Shown in pieces: positions 1 through 9,066 of a stretch of 63,148 bases of DNA. The notes beneath the pieces were generated by a model. The model did no database searches. It worked only from the letters and a program-made list of their open reading frames with translations, and was not told the DNA's origin. Source of the DNA: Nemertoderma westbladi (lineage: Eukaryota > Xenacoelomorpha > Nemertodermatida > Nemertodermatidae); the NCBI GenBank assembly GCA_032718475.1, contig JAUCBJ010003072.1:1-63148 (forward strand), read 5' to 3'. Each line of letters begins with the position of its first letter. Position 1 is the stretch's first letter. A program made the translations under genes and the position numbers.

Positions 1-329
1 CATAAGCCTTTGTTCTGAGAATAATGAATAGAAAAGATAGATCTGTAATAAAAAATTGGAACACAGGCGAACTTTGGTTTGATGGTCGAAGAATAAGATA
101 CTGTAGTCTAACAGCAATGTGCTTCGCAAGCAAGATATAATAGCACTAGAGCCAGTCATTAATTACCACGACGTTTTAGCCAAAGGCTAAATTATCGACG
201 ATGGATTTCTCATAACTTACAGTTTGCTGGGTGAAATATACCAGACTAGTACAGGTAAAAGCCTTCTTATTGTGTAGGTTGTTGTTCTTTTTCATAGTGT
301 CCGCGTGTTGCCTTTTACGTATATGCATA
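1..329. other. Unannotated left edge
   Basis: No coding signal or repeat was recognised. The sequence is AT-rich. It lies just beyond the 3' end of the minus-strand LINE relic and may hold its untranslated tail, but no poly(A) or simple-repeat tail is visible. Confidence 0.3.
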
Positions 330-1330
330 TTGCTACTAAACTAATAGGTCAAACGAGCTCGGATAAGATCCTTCCAGCCAAGCTTTCCGATTCTCCATAG
401 TTGTCGCAATTACGATTCTTCCAAGTCCAGTATTTCTTTCAAGTTGCTCTATATTTGCCAAAGCGTACAGCTGTGCTTTCCTTGTGTTGGTTGCCAGAAA
501 AGTGGGTCTATGGTATAACGTGATGTTTACTTCTCCAGCAGTGCCGACTGAATCGTAATCTGCGTTCACGGAGGGTGGTTGATACAGGTGGTATTGTACC
601 ATAAAGTTCGGCGTTTGTCATGTGTTGTCTCCAGCTGATGTTTAGGGCTGCCCTTAGTAGTCTTGTGTTGCAACCATCAATTCGTTGTTCAAGTGATTTC
701 GTCAGTGTCCCGGTCTCACCTCCGAACAAAAGTACACTTTCCACTGTCGCTCGAAAGAACTTAGTCTTCAGGTGCCTGGAGAGATCTGATTTCCAGATGG
801 TATCCATTTTTGATAGAGCTACCCAAGTCTTTGCTTTCCTAACTTCTATGTCCTTTTTGCTACTCTCTATCCATGACTCGAGGTACTGGAAGTCGTCAAC
901 CTTCCTTAGTGTGTCATCTTGGTAGCATTTATGTACAATCTAACCTCCTTAGCAGCCCTCTCCACTTTATTTAGTAGAAGCTGTGTATCTACTAGCGTAT
1001 TAGAAAGCAGGGCGATGTCATCCGCAAAGTCGGTGTCTGTGACTGTAGTTGCCGGATATCTACTACTTCTGCGTTCTTGGGGCGTGAATCCCAGATCTTC
1101 ACCCTTTGTGGCCGTCCTCATTGCGTAATCCAGCACAATTACAAACAGTAATGGTGCTGATGTGTCACCTTGCAGCAGCCACCCAGGATTGATAAGAACT
1201 CGGTTTCACCATCTGGAGAGATTACCTGGCTTTGTCTCATAATATAACAAAACAATGCCAGCGACAATTACTTTTGGTATTCTACAAGCTCTAAGCCACG
1301 ATAACAAAGCGGCCAACTATTCTGTGAGTC
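330..1330 (-). pseudogene. LINE reverse transcriptase relic (3' half of ORF2)
   Basis: This is a degraded non-LTR retrotransposon read right to left. In order it shows a QGDTSAPLLFVIVLDYAM block (about 1180-1115), the catalytic DTDFADDIALL box (about 1036-1005), a linker with KVDDFQYLESW (about 905-870), a long continuous stretch with SDLSRHLKTKFFRATVESVL and LRAALNISWRQH (about 790-600), and a tail with LERNTGLGRI (about 450-400). These are the palm, thumb and C-terminal blocks of CR1/RTE-type LINE proteins. The pieces fall in different frames: shifts occur near 1200 and 1185, a small deletion plus shift lies near 915, and another shift lies near 510. The N-terminal half and the endonuclease are missing. 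The element is dead; the clade assignment is only approximate. Confidence 0.82.
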
Positions 1331-1797
1331 CCTTACCAATGCCAATGCGACAAGGCGAGCGGACTCTCAATGGCAGATAAGCTTTGCCTTAGCGCAGTGG
1401 GTATTCAAGAGCATCGAATGTGGACTGGAGAGACTGATGAGCCCCCCCTCCCCTTTAATATATCCACAGACAACCGACCGACGGACAGTCTAAATTTCAC
1501 CAAATATTAAAACTGACATCGGAAATGAAATCAGCGCCCCGAAAACCCCCTTATAAATAATTTTAGCTCGGTGGTGTGCTTCCTTCATGTCAGACACTAT
1601 TAACCAACCAGACCCCATACAGGCAATTTTGCGCGGGAAAGTTTGTGCTTTGAATGATATCTCCGAATTACATTTTTTCACAAAATTATCACAAATTTTT
1701 ATTTATTTTAGTTCATTCTCTTTTCGATGGTATATAGTTTTCTATGCATTTTTCAACCACATTGCAAATAAAAACAAATTAAAAAAAACCAGGAGGG

Positions 1798-1828
<31 letters not shown>

Positions 1829-2306
1829 TTTAAGGTCATGGGGGCGGTTGGTGACTTGCCCTCAACATATGAAGTGACAACGGTGGAATTGGTTTATTGA
1901 TGAATCCAACTGCACATGCAGCATTGGCCAAAATAGACCAAATCTCTAACCGCATCATCCGTTGCCACTTCTCATGTTCTGGAAGACTGGCTAAGAAGTT
2001 TCTCAAGGTGGGAAACTTGGGCAGAATGAGTCCTCGCCCTGGGTCTATAGCAATAGTGTTAACCGAAATTCTGTCCATCTTCAGGATTTTATCTCTGGAA
2101 ATGGATTGTTTTCGGCTGGAACCCAGTTCAAGAAGCGAACTGGAAAGCTATGGACTCATAGTGGACCCAGTGGTCACAAGTCCCAGATAGACCATATCCT
2201 GTTTCGTAGGAAATACAGGAGCAGTTAAGTTTATACAAGCTGCAGAAAACAGTTCCAGTATACTCTCGAAACATGAAAAAAGGCCCCCTGGACTGAACAC
2301 AGAATT
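1331..2306. other. Intergenic, possible transposon debris with poly(C)
   Basis: No gene was recognised. The stretch contains a 27-base C homopolymer (1802-1828), a C-rich segment at about 1440-1460, and a segment at 1530-1690 that looks like dispersed-repeat sequence. Weak frames at 1900-2190 on the plus strand could be a decayed upstream part of the LINE fragment at 2307, but I cannot align them to a named domain. Confidence 0.35.
1802..1828 (+). repeat. Poly(C) tract, 27 bases
   Basis: This is an uninterrupted run of C in AT-rich surroundings, preceded by an A-rich stretch and GGAGGGTTAA. Two further 20-base C runs lie at 59413-59432 and 59945-59964. Confidence 0.95.
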
Positions 2307-2564
2307 CGGAAGTGCCGAAATGACCTTAAGGCGCAGAATGAGTGCCGCCGACTCGGGCACACTAGGACAGCCAAGGGTGCAGGTAAGGCTGCATCTAGGT
2401 CCTTTAACAGGCATTACTCTGATAATCTGAAGGAGCTTAGCAATAAGCAGGTTGATGCCATTAACAATGCTGATGATAGCAGGCAATCAGCACAGGCATG
2501 GAAATCAATAAACCTGCTCACTGGGAGGAAAAGCCAACCAACCACCAAGGTTAAGGCTGAATGA
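2307..2564 (+). pseudogene. LINE fragment (endonuclease-RT linker region)
   Basis: One plus-strand frame reads 85 codons to a stop, with RKCRNDLKAQNECRR near its start and AWKSINLLTGRKSQP near its end. The latter motif is typical of the linker between endonuclease and reverse transcriptase in RTE/CR1-like LINEs. No RT follows, since the frame stops at 2562-2564. It is a truncated relic in the opposite orientation to the RT relic at 330-1330, so it comes from a separate insertion or a rearranged copy. Reading frames upstream to about 2210 may belong to it but are broken. Confidence 0.6.
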
Positions 2565-3014
2565 ACATAGTTGAAAATATAGTAATATTCTAAATTGCGA
2601 ATAACATATTACAGTTAAAAGTACGTTAACTGATACAAAATCAAACTTTACTTCCATCTAGTTTTAATTTAAAGTTTATTAAAGTTTTATTTATAAAAAT
2701 GAAAAATTTAAAACATAATAAATAAACAGAAGTACTATATATCAAATAAACCAAAGTTTGCGAATTCGAGGGTTTAAGTTGTCGCGGAAATTAGCAAAAT
2801 AAGAACAACAATTGATAAACTACAGCACTGTCTATCGTAACGTAATTGTATAACGTTCGGTTCTTGCAATAGTAGTATCACTACTGTATCCAATAGTTAA
2901 TTCTAATTCGTTGCTTCATAGACTTAAATATAAAATTAATAACTAAATATCATAATTTGAAAAAAATAAGTAATGGCAGTAGCTTGCATTAAAGTAACGA
3001 CGTTAGAAAGAACT
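2565..3014. other. AT-rich intergenic / 3' flank of the CEP112-like gene
   Basis: No gene is seen. On the minus strand this is the 3' flank of the coiled-coil gene. Candidate polyadenylation signals (TTTATT on the plus strand) lie near 2665-2692. There is no poly(T) run directly next to the stop codon, as a fresh processed retrocopy would show. Confidence 0.4.
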
Positions 3015-5684
3015 TTATCTTGGCGACACACCGCCATATAATCTGGAGTCATCATCGGATCTGTGGGTCTTCACTAAACTCGCCTTTTGTTGCAACATGT
3101 TTATTTGACTTCTCAACGATCTAATAGTGTCCTCCAATTCATCTTGCATCGCTAGCGGCATCATTGACTTCATTTTGTTCGCGTAATTGAACATAACCTC
3201 CGTCAGGGCCTGCTGATGATCGGCCTCTGCCTCTCTCGCATCCAACTCCAGAGTTCGGTTCTTCGTCTGAGCGAACTCCAACTCCTGCCTTAAGGCTCTC
3301 ACCTCGCGCTGCGTCTGTTTCTTCAAGGCCTCCTGCTCGACCTCATTGTGAGTGAGAGAGTCAACCAACTCGTTCTTAGTGACGCTGACTTGATCTCTCA
3401 GGCGCGTTATCTCGTCTTTTAACGATTTCTCTTTGTCCACAACCTCGTTGACTCTCTGCTTGTAATGCTCCTCCAACGAATCAACCTTATCATTGACCGA
3501 ACTCATCGCTTTATTCACGGTAACGGCGTGTTCCTCTTCCTGCCGCTGCTTCTCCCGACTAAGTTCCGTCCTCAACTCTTTGATTTCAGCCTCTCGTTCC
3601 TCCTGTAACCGACTTCTCTCCTCTTCCCTAAGGACTCCTAACTCTACCAGCTGCTGTTTCCTCAGACAGTCAGCCTCCACCAACTCCCCCTTTAGACTCG
3701 CAATGTTCCTCTGCAGACTCTCCACATGTTTATGATGCTTCGTTTTGTCCTCCACTACGCTCCTCTCCACTCCAGCCAGAGTCTCCTCCAGTTTCTCGCT
3801 GATCTCCCGAATAGCTTTCTCGTGGTTTCTCTGCGTTCTCTCGCGTTCTTTATGGAAATTGTCGAGCATCGACGTTTTCTTCTGCTCAAATTTTATTCGT
3901 TGTTCGTGGGAACTGGCCTCGTATCCCTTCTCGACGTTCCTCAACTTCCGATCGAAGTCGTGAGTCAACTTATCTCGGGATTTCTTCCCGTGTTGTATCT
4001 CGTCCCGTGATATCTCTAACTCTCTCCTGAGATTATCTATCCGCTTATTCGCTTTCTCTCGTATGTTACTCATTTCTTCGCTGTTCTCTCGAAGCAACTT
4101 CTCTCTGTGGACTTTCGACTTCTCCACAGTAACTTTGAGTTCTTTATCTTTCTCAATAATACCAACTTCCAGGCGCGCAACTGACGACCGTAAGTTCCTC
4201 TCTAAATCTTCTTTTTCCTTCTCTAATTCTAGTGTTTTCTGTTCGTGGTGATAATTTAAATGAAGTTTATCTGTATCAAAATCGTTTTGCATCTGAACAA
4301 TAAGTCTTTGTTTCTCAGAACATATTTCTTGTATATATTCGTCTTTAGCTTTGACTTCATGTTGCAACTCTTCGACTTTATTCCTAAGATCTTTCACAAC
4401 AACCTCATAATCTTTCTCTAATAAGGAGATTTTAGCCTCGAATTTAGCTCTCATTTGTTTAGTAGTTTGATCGTGGTTCTGCATAGCCTTGTAATGAGTT
4501 TCTTCCAGACTTTTACACTTTCCTTGAGCGATCTCCAGATCATTAGTAACCATCGCCATGCGGTGCTCTCCCTCCCTCTTAGCTTTATCAGCCTCAATCT
4601 CAGCCTCCTTGTACTTCATCGCTTGTTGTTCCATACCTTTAATTTTACTCTCCAATTCTGTTATGACGCCACTCAAGCTCTTTTGATGCCCTAAATATTC
4701 CTCCTCCATCCGCTGTAACCGACTATTAGTTTCCCCAACAACATGACTAAGATCCTCCTTGTGACTTCTACTCAACTCCCTATTCTCCCCTTGCAATCTT
4801 CTCTCCAACTCTTCCATCAGTTTATCATGTTTCTCCCTGATCTCACGTTTTTCTTCCTCACACCTGCCCCTCGTCTCAACCACCTGTTTCTCAGCCGATT
4901 GCCTCATATTATCACCCTCCGTTACCAACTCTCGTAATTTTCCTTCCAGCTCAACTATCGTTTGCTCCGTAGAAAATACTTTTTTATTATAATCATCTTT
5001 CATTTTATCCAACTCTTCGTTTTTCCTTCTCAATATTTTTTGAACTTCTCCGTCTAAAAACTGCTGCATTTTGATACGTTCTTCATGGAGTTTCGACTGC
5101 CAGTGGAGATCCTCATTGCCCGGGGCGCTGTGGTTGCTATGACTACGAGGACGCTCCTGGTAGGGGGGCAACGGGACGTGCGTATACTGAGGCGCCGCAG
5201 AGGAGAACTGAGACGCCGAATAACTCGATCGATGGGATAATTCCGTGGAGTTTTGGAACACGAGTCTCTCTTCGGCGGAGTCTCCGCCACCGATGTGACG
5301 TTGCCATAGTTCGTGCTCCACCCAATCGGGTGCCGGTTTGCTGGTGTCTATCCCCGGGTTGGCCAGTCCGTAATGAGACTCGAGCGGGGGCGGCCCGACT
5401 AACCGCTTCGGTAGACTGGGCAGCAGTCCGGGGGTGGGGCGCGCGAGGAAGGGGCCTTCAAACTGCCCACGACGCAGCATCGCAAGCAGGGCGGACGCGT
5501 GTTGGTTACGGGTTAACCGACTGGTTATTCCCGCTGGCAGCGGTTCGCAGAGTTTTTTCACCCAGAGAGCGGCGCGCTGTCGCTCTGTTTGGTCCGTTAG
5601 TCCAAGGACGTACGGCTTCAAATCAACCAAATATTTGTCGAAAACATTGTCGAGATTGTCAACATCCCGCACATACTCAGCCAT
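3015..5684 (-). CDS. CEP112: Centrosomal protein CEP112-like, intronless
   Basis: A single open frame of 889 codons starts with ATG at 5684. Residues about 12-92 match the DUF4485 domain that opens CEP112 (CCDC46), with FDKYLVDLKPYVL, the ERQRAALWVKKLCEPL segment and RRGQFEGPFL. A low-complexity Pro/Ser stretch (about 92-190) follows. From about 190 to 870 the protein is almost continuous coiled coil, rich in Glu, Lys, Arg and Leu, and it ends with the conserved-looking LEDTIRSLRSQINMLQQKA. Length is close to vertebrate CEP112 (about 950 aa). CEP112 is a coiled-coil protein of the centrosome and sperm tail; that role is inferred from the family. Vertebrate CEP112 has many introns, so a one-exon copy is odd: either a functional retrocopy or lineage-specific intron loss. 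The intact frame over 2.7 kb argues for selection. Confidence 0.88.
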   Translation of the reverse strand: MAEYVRDVDNLDNVFDKYLVDLKPYVLGLTDQTERQRAALWVKKLCEPLPAGITSRLTRNQHASALLAMLRRGQFEGPFLARPTPGLLPSLPKRLVGPPPLESHYGLANPGIDTSKPAPDWVEHELWQRHIGGGDSAEERLVFQNSTELSHRSSYSASQFSSAAPQYTHVPLPPYQERPRSHSNHSAPGNEDLHWQSKLHEERIKMQQFLDGEVQKILRRKNEELDKMKDDYNKKVFSTEQTIVELEGKLRELVTEGDNMRQSAEKQVVETRGRCEEEKREIREKHDKLMEELERRLQGENRELSRSHKEDLSHVVGETNSRLQRMEEEYLGHQKSLSGVITELESKIKGMEQQAMKYKEAEIEADKAKREGEHRMAMVTNDLEIAQGKCKSLEETHYKAMQNHDQTTKQMRAKFEAKISLLEKDYEVVVKDLRNKVEELQHEVKAKDEYIQEICSEKQRLIVQMQNDFDTDKLHLNYHHEQKTLELEKEKEDLERNLRSSVARLEVGIIEKDKELKVTVEKSKVHREKLLRENSEEMSNIREKANKRIDNLRRELEISRDEIQHGKKSRDKLTHDFDRKLRNVEKGYEASSHEQRIKFEQKKTSMLDNFHKERERTQRNHEKAIREISEKLEETLAGVERSVVEDKTKHHKHVESLQRNIASLKGELVEADCLRKQQLVELGVLREEERSRLQEEREAEIKELRTELSREKQRQEEEHAVTVNKAMSSVNDKVDSLEEHYKQRVNEVVDKEKSLKDEITRLRDQVSVTKNELVDSLTHNEVEQEALKKQTQREVRALRQELEFAQTKNRTLELDAREAEADHQQALTEVMFNYANKMKSMMPLAMQDELEDTIRSLRSQINMLQQKASLVKTHRSDDDSRLYGGVSPR

Positions 5685-6388
5685 TTCTAGCGTTTTTATA
5701 TAATTCGTATAAATTAAAAGACGTTATCTCATATATTGATAGTTGTTATTATAATAGGTATTTTATTATAATGTTATATATAAATATAACATAATCAAGT
5801 GTGAATGGGTGTGGTACAGCCACGTACAAATGTTAGTTAATTTCATTGTCGGCATGTTTAGGCAGACAGTTCTTATTGACATAAAAGCTTTCAAGATTCA
5901 AAGACTGGCGACCAGAACTGCAGAAGCCCTTACCAAATACTTTAATAAAGCTAATTAAATGGCATACAATATTAAATAGGCTTAATGTCGGCATGGATAT
6001 TATTATATGGTTTCGTCAGGCCAATTATAGGCCTATCTAATCCCAAATTAAGGTTACTGAAGGAACGTTAATAAGTTTTTTTTACAACACTACTGGCTGG
6101 TAAAAAACCGACAAAATCCAAAATGGCAATAATTACCGGTATGGTGTACAAAAGTTAATTTTGGGGTCCACTAATCTGATATGCGGTGCGTGCCGTACCG
6201 GTAGCATAAATGTGTTACAGTATAATTTATTATAAGAATAAGACAATTTCGAAATTTGAAAGGGTCACACACTTAAAAAAACGGAATGTGTAATTATAAC
6301 AACAACAGCAAAGTTCAATATTTTTAGTATTTATAGTTCTGTACAGATCAATATAATCAGCTGATTTTGTGTACAGCAAAGCATGGTG

Positions 6389-6401
6389 GTTGCTAGGAAA
6401 C
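6389..6401 (+). promoter_or_regulatory. Candidate RFX X-box
   Basis: The sequence GTTGCTAGGAAAC fits the imperfect inverted-repeat X-box bound by RFX factors (two 6-base half-sites around a 1-3 base spacer). RFX factors control ciliary genes in animals. The site is about 705 bp upstream of the CEP112-like start and 1.7 kb upstream of the CFAP95-like exon. Function is inferred from motif and context only. Confidence 0.5.
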
Positions 6402-8048
6402 ATCACCATGGCCGGATCTTCACAAGTGAATAAAACAACTTATTAAAATAAAAGGCCGTGTAGTAAAAAAAAATGTACTCCAATCTTACTGGACTGTGAC
6501 TGTTGCTGTTGGCATTGGCCCTGGCATACCATTGGAAAGTGGATAAACACACGTCATACAAAACTGCAACGGAACAGGTTCATTTATAAATTATTATTAC
6601 GGACAATAACAGAGTAGGCCTACAATTAATAGTTGCAGACTATTCTACCCAAAACAATAAAGAGAAAGTGAAGAACACATTGATTGCATTTGAATGTTTT
6701 CTCGTGGAAATTTAAGTAAATGAGAAGGATACAGCGACCAAATTTTAATATAAAAAAGTTCGAAGCTACAAGCTTATCTAAATTACTGTATGACACCCCA
6801 TACAAACAAAACCACCGCGCTCCGCTAAATAATTTGATCTAAATTAATTTGTGTTTTTCAACAGAGTTATAATTTTTCAGAAGTTGATTATCTCCGGTTG
6901 ATGCGATTGGTAACCTATAGTAAACAATTAATTAAATATTGAGCTTTTGATGTTTATATGTTAAATTGTTTGGCTCATTGCTGCTCATTCGATTCATTCC
7001 AAGTGGTGTATTTTCTACACTTTAGTAACTTTAATAGCGAAATTATACACGGAGATGGTGTTATATTATGGCGTAGCACTAATAGGACTAACTAATAACT
7101 TTAGCCAGGCCCCATTTTGGATTAATCATGTGTTTCGTGTAGCCAGTATCCATAACACACATGTCACCTTGACAACGTGTAACTGCTGATTTGCTGGTAT
7201 CCTGTTGGCTACAACAAGGTATTCCAGGTTACAGTACAATACCATGCGTGATTACCATTGTCGGTTTACTGCTCTGCTGCCAGTTTGCTCTCAGAATGCA
7301 GGATCGCCTTGTCCCGCGCTACTCCCACCACAAATATAGCCCTGGCACCCTAGTGGGATCCACCTTAACTCCTTGCACCTGCATGCGGAGGAGGGGGGCT
7401 TTACCATGGCAAACGTTAGACAGTGACAAAGTGACACCGATGCAGAGCAATTTTTAAGTACCTTCACCGTGTATAATATTGTTTGGAAACATTTGCAATG
7501 TTGACTTTATGTTTGTTTACCATCACATTGACAATAATACAATTGTTTTTCAAAAATTGTTTGTTAAAATAATTTTCTTCATGCGCAAAATTATTTTGAA
7601 ACATTTTAATTACCGGTAATTAAAACCGTTCTGTAACAACATACAGTAGTAGTACTGAACTGTTGGAGCCTTGGTTCTTAGGCTTCTTACTATACTAAAC
7701 AGTACAGTATAACAAGCTTTTTTTGTTAATTATTATTCATATTATATATTAAAGTGTATCACTGTTGCATGTTGCAATATAATAAAGCCGTTAAAATACG
7801 GTATAAATGTTATCATACAGTAGTATTACAATAATTAATAGTACATTTAGAGTTACTGTATATTAATTGTAAACGCAATTAATTATTACAACAGCCATGA
7901 CTATAATATTACAGTAAGACAATAATAAGTCATAATAAGGTATATCTTTAAGTTACAAGTATTATTTCTTAATAATTGAGTTATAAAGCCGGCTTAAACT
8001 GTCAATGTTAATAAACTTCTGAGGTTGCCAGCGTTTCTAAGCCGCCTC

Positions 8049-8094
8049 TGATTGGTCCTGTTCGCAGAGATAGGCTAACAACCACCATAGCAAC
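8049..8094 (+). promoter_or_regulatory. Proximal promoter of the CFAP95-like gene (CCAAT, X-box half)
   Basis: ATTGGT at about 8051-8056 is an inverted CCAAT element. CCACCATAGCAAC at 8083-8095 reads on the minus strand as GTTGCTATGG, an exact left half of an RFX X-box with a weak right half. If translation starts at the second ATG (8192), the half-site lies about 100 bp upstream, a usual distance for RFX sites. It would fall at the first ATG (8099) if that one is used. Confidence 0.35.
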
Positions 8095-8098
8095 GGGA

Positions 8099-8511
8099 AT
8101 GCCAGTTTCTGGCACTGAGAGAGTTCGAAGAGACAAACGATCCTCGAGATCCCATTCGGTACCTTCCCCGAGAAACTCTACGCGCCCAGCGATGTCTGCG
8201 TCGGTAGCCATACCGCAGGTTCGGGAACGGGCCGGCACGCTAACATTACGCACGGACCACAAACAGTACAGCCCCAGGGTGCTGGTCTCCAACTGGCATC
8301 AGGTGCGGGAAGCCGAGCCCAGGGACTACGATTTTAGCTCCTCGCTCGAGAAAAATCTCCGGAAATCCTCTTATAAAAGGATCGCAGACGGTCGAGATGG
8401 CGAATTCCGGACAACTGCCCAGGAGCAAATGGAGCAAATACTCCATAAAGAGGAGCCACCGAAGGATACTCACCTCGTGAACGCCGGATTTAGTGTTTGC
8501 AACGATACCAG
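8099..8511 (+). CDS. CFAP95: CFAP95 (C9orf135)-like protein, first exon only
   Basis: The open frame runs from ATG 8099, with a second in-frame ATG at 8192 (codon 32). Codons 41-78 carry AGTLTLRTDHKQYSP, LVSNWHQVREAEP and RDYD, which match the conserved N-terminal block of CFAP95/C9orf135 (DUF4572), a ciliary axoneme protein. Homology-like sequence continues to about SSYKRIADGRDGEFRTT and NAGFSV. It then loses resemblance, and splice donors CAG|GTTGGT (GT at 8512) or TTG|GTAAAC (GT at 8516) are present, so I end the exon at 8511. The open frame read through to 8611 is probably intron. I did not recognise later exons in the window, so the gene is partial here or the rest lies in or beyond the repeats to the right. 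The start choice is unresolved. Confidence 0.7.
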
Positions 8512-8815
8512 GTTGGTAAACAATTTATATAATAGTTTCAGAAGAGACTTGCGTTGTGTTTATTTGGAATATTTTGTATCTGTTTACCGAAGTCCAAAAG
8601 GGACATTTTAAAGTAAATTTTACGGTACATAAGTTGTGAGGAAACCAGTATCTTTGTGAGTACAAGATAGAAAAAAAATTATTATTATAATTAATTATAA
8701 ATTATAATTAAAACTAAAATTATTATATTTTAAAAATTTATTTTTTTCAATTCTACTGTATTTAGGGGACCTGTACTATAATTTGTGTCAGTGTGGCAAT
8801 TAATTAGTATAAGTT
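8512..8815 (+). other. Probable intron / AT-rich spacer
   Basis: This follows the candidate splice donor of the CFAP95-like exon. It contains a run at about 8670-8750 made almost only of A and T. No coding signal is visible. Confidence 0.35.
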
Positions 8816-9066
8816 TGTACCTGGTCGCACTTTTTGTAAATTTGTACCTGGTCGCACTTTTTGTGAATTTGTACCTGGTCGCACTTTTTGTAAATTTGTA
8901 CCTGGTCGCACTTTTTGTAAATTTGTACCTGGTCGCACTTTTTGTAAATTTGTACCTGGTCGCACTTTTTGTAAATTTGTACCTGGTCGCACTTTTTGTA
9001 AATTTGTACCTGGTCGCACTTTTTGTAAATTTGTACCTGGTCGCACTTTTTGTAAATTTGTACCTG
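8816..9066. repeat. 27-bp minisatellite, 9 copies
   Basis: The unit begins GTACCTGGTCGCACTTTTTG and repeats every 27 bp from 8817 to 9060 with only one visible change (a G for A at about 8864). Because 27 is a multiple of three, all frames stay open, giving false ORFs on both strands. It lies about 300 bp after the CFAP95-like exon. Confidence 0.95.

Larger units (their letters stand above)
5685..8098. other. Divergent intergenic region between two cilia-related genes
   Basis: About 2.4 kb separates the start codons of the minus-strand CEP112-like gene and the plus-strand CFAP95-like gene. It is AT-rich with no convincing ORF. It contains an RFX-type X-box at 6389-6401, a CCAAT-type element at about 8050 and an X-box half-site at 8083-8094. 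An open stretch near 7191-7457 starts on TTG and has no recognisable content. Confidence 0.5.

Noticed and set aside
2148-2486. 112-codon minus-strand frame
   Set aside because: It lies antisense to the LINE linker fragment, whose plus-strand frame carries recognisable motifs.
7191-7457. 88-codon plus-strand frame upstream of the CFAP95-like exon
   Set aside because: It begins on TTG and has no domain similarity, and the composition is not coding-like.
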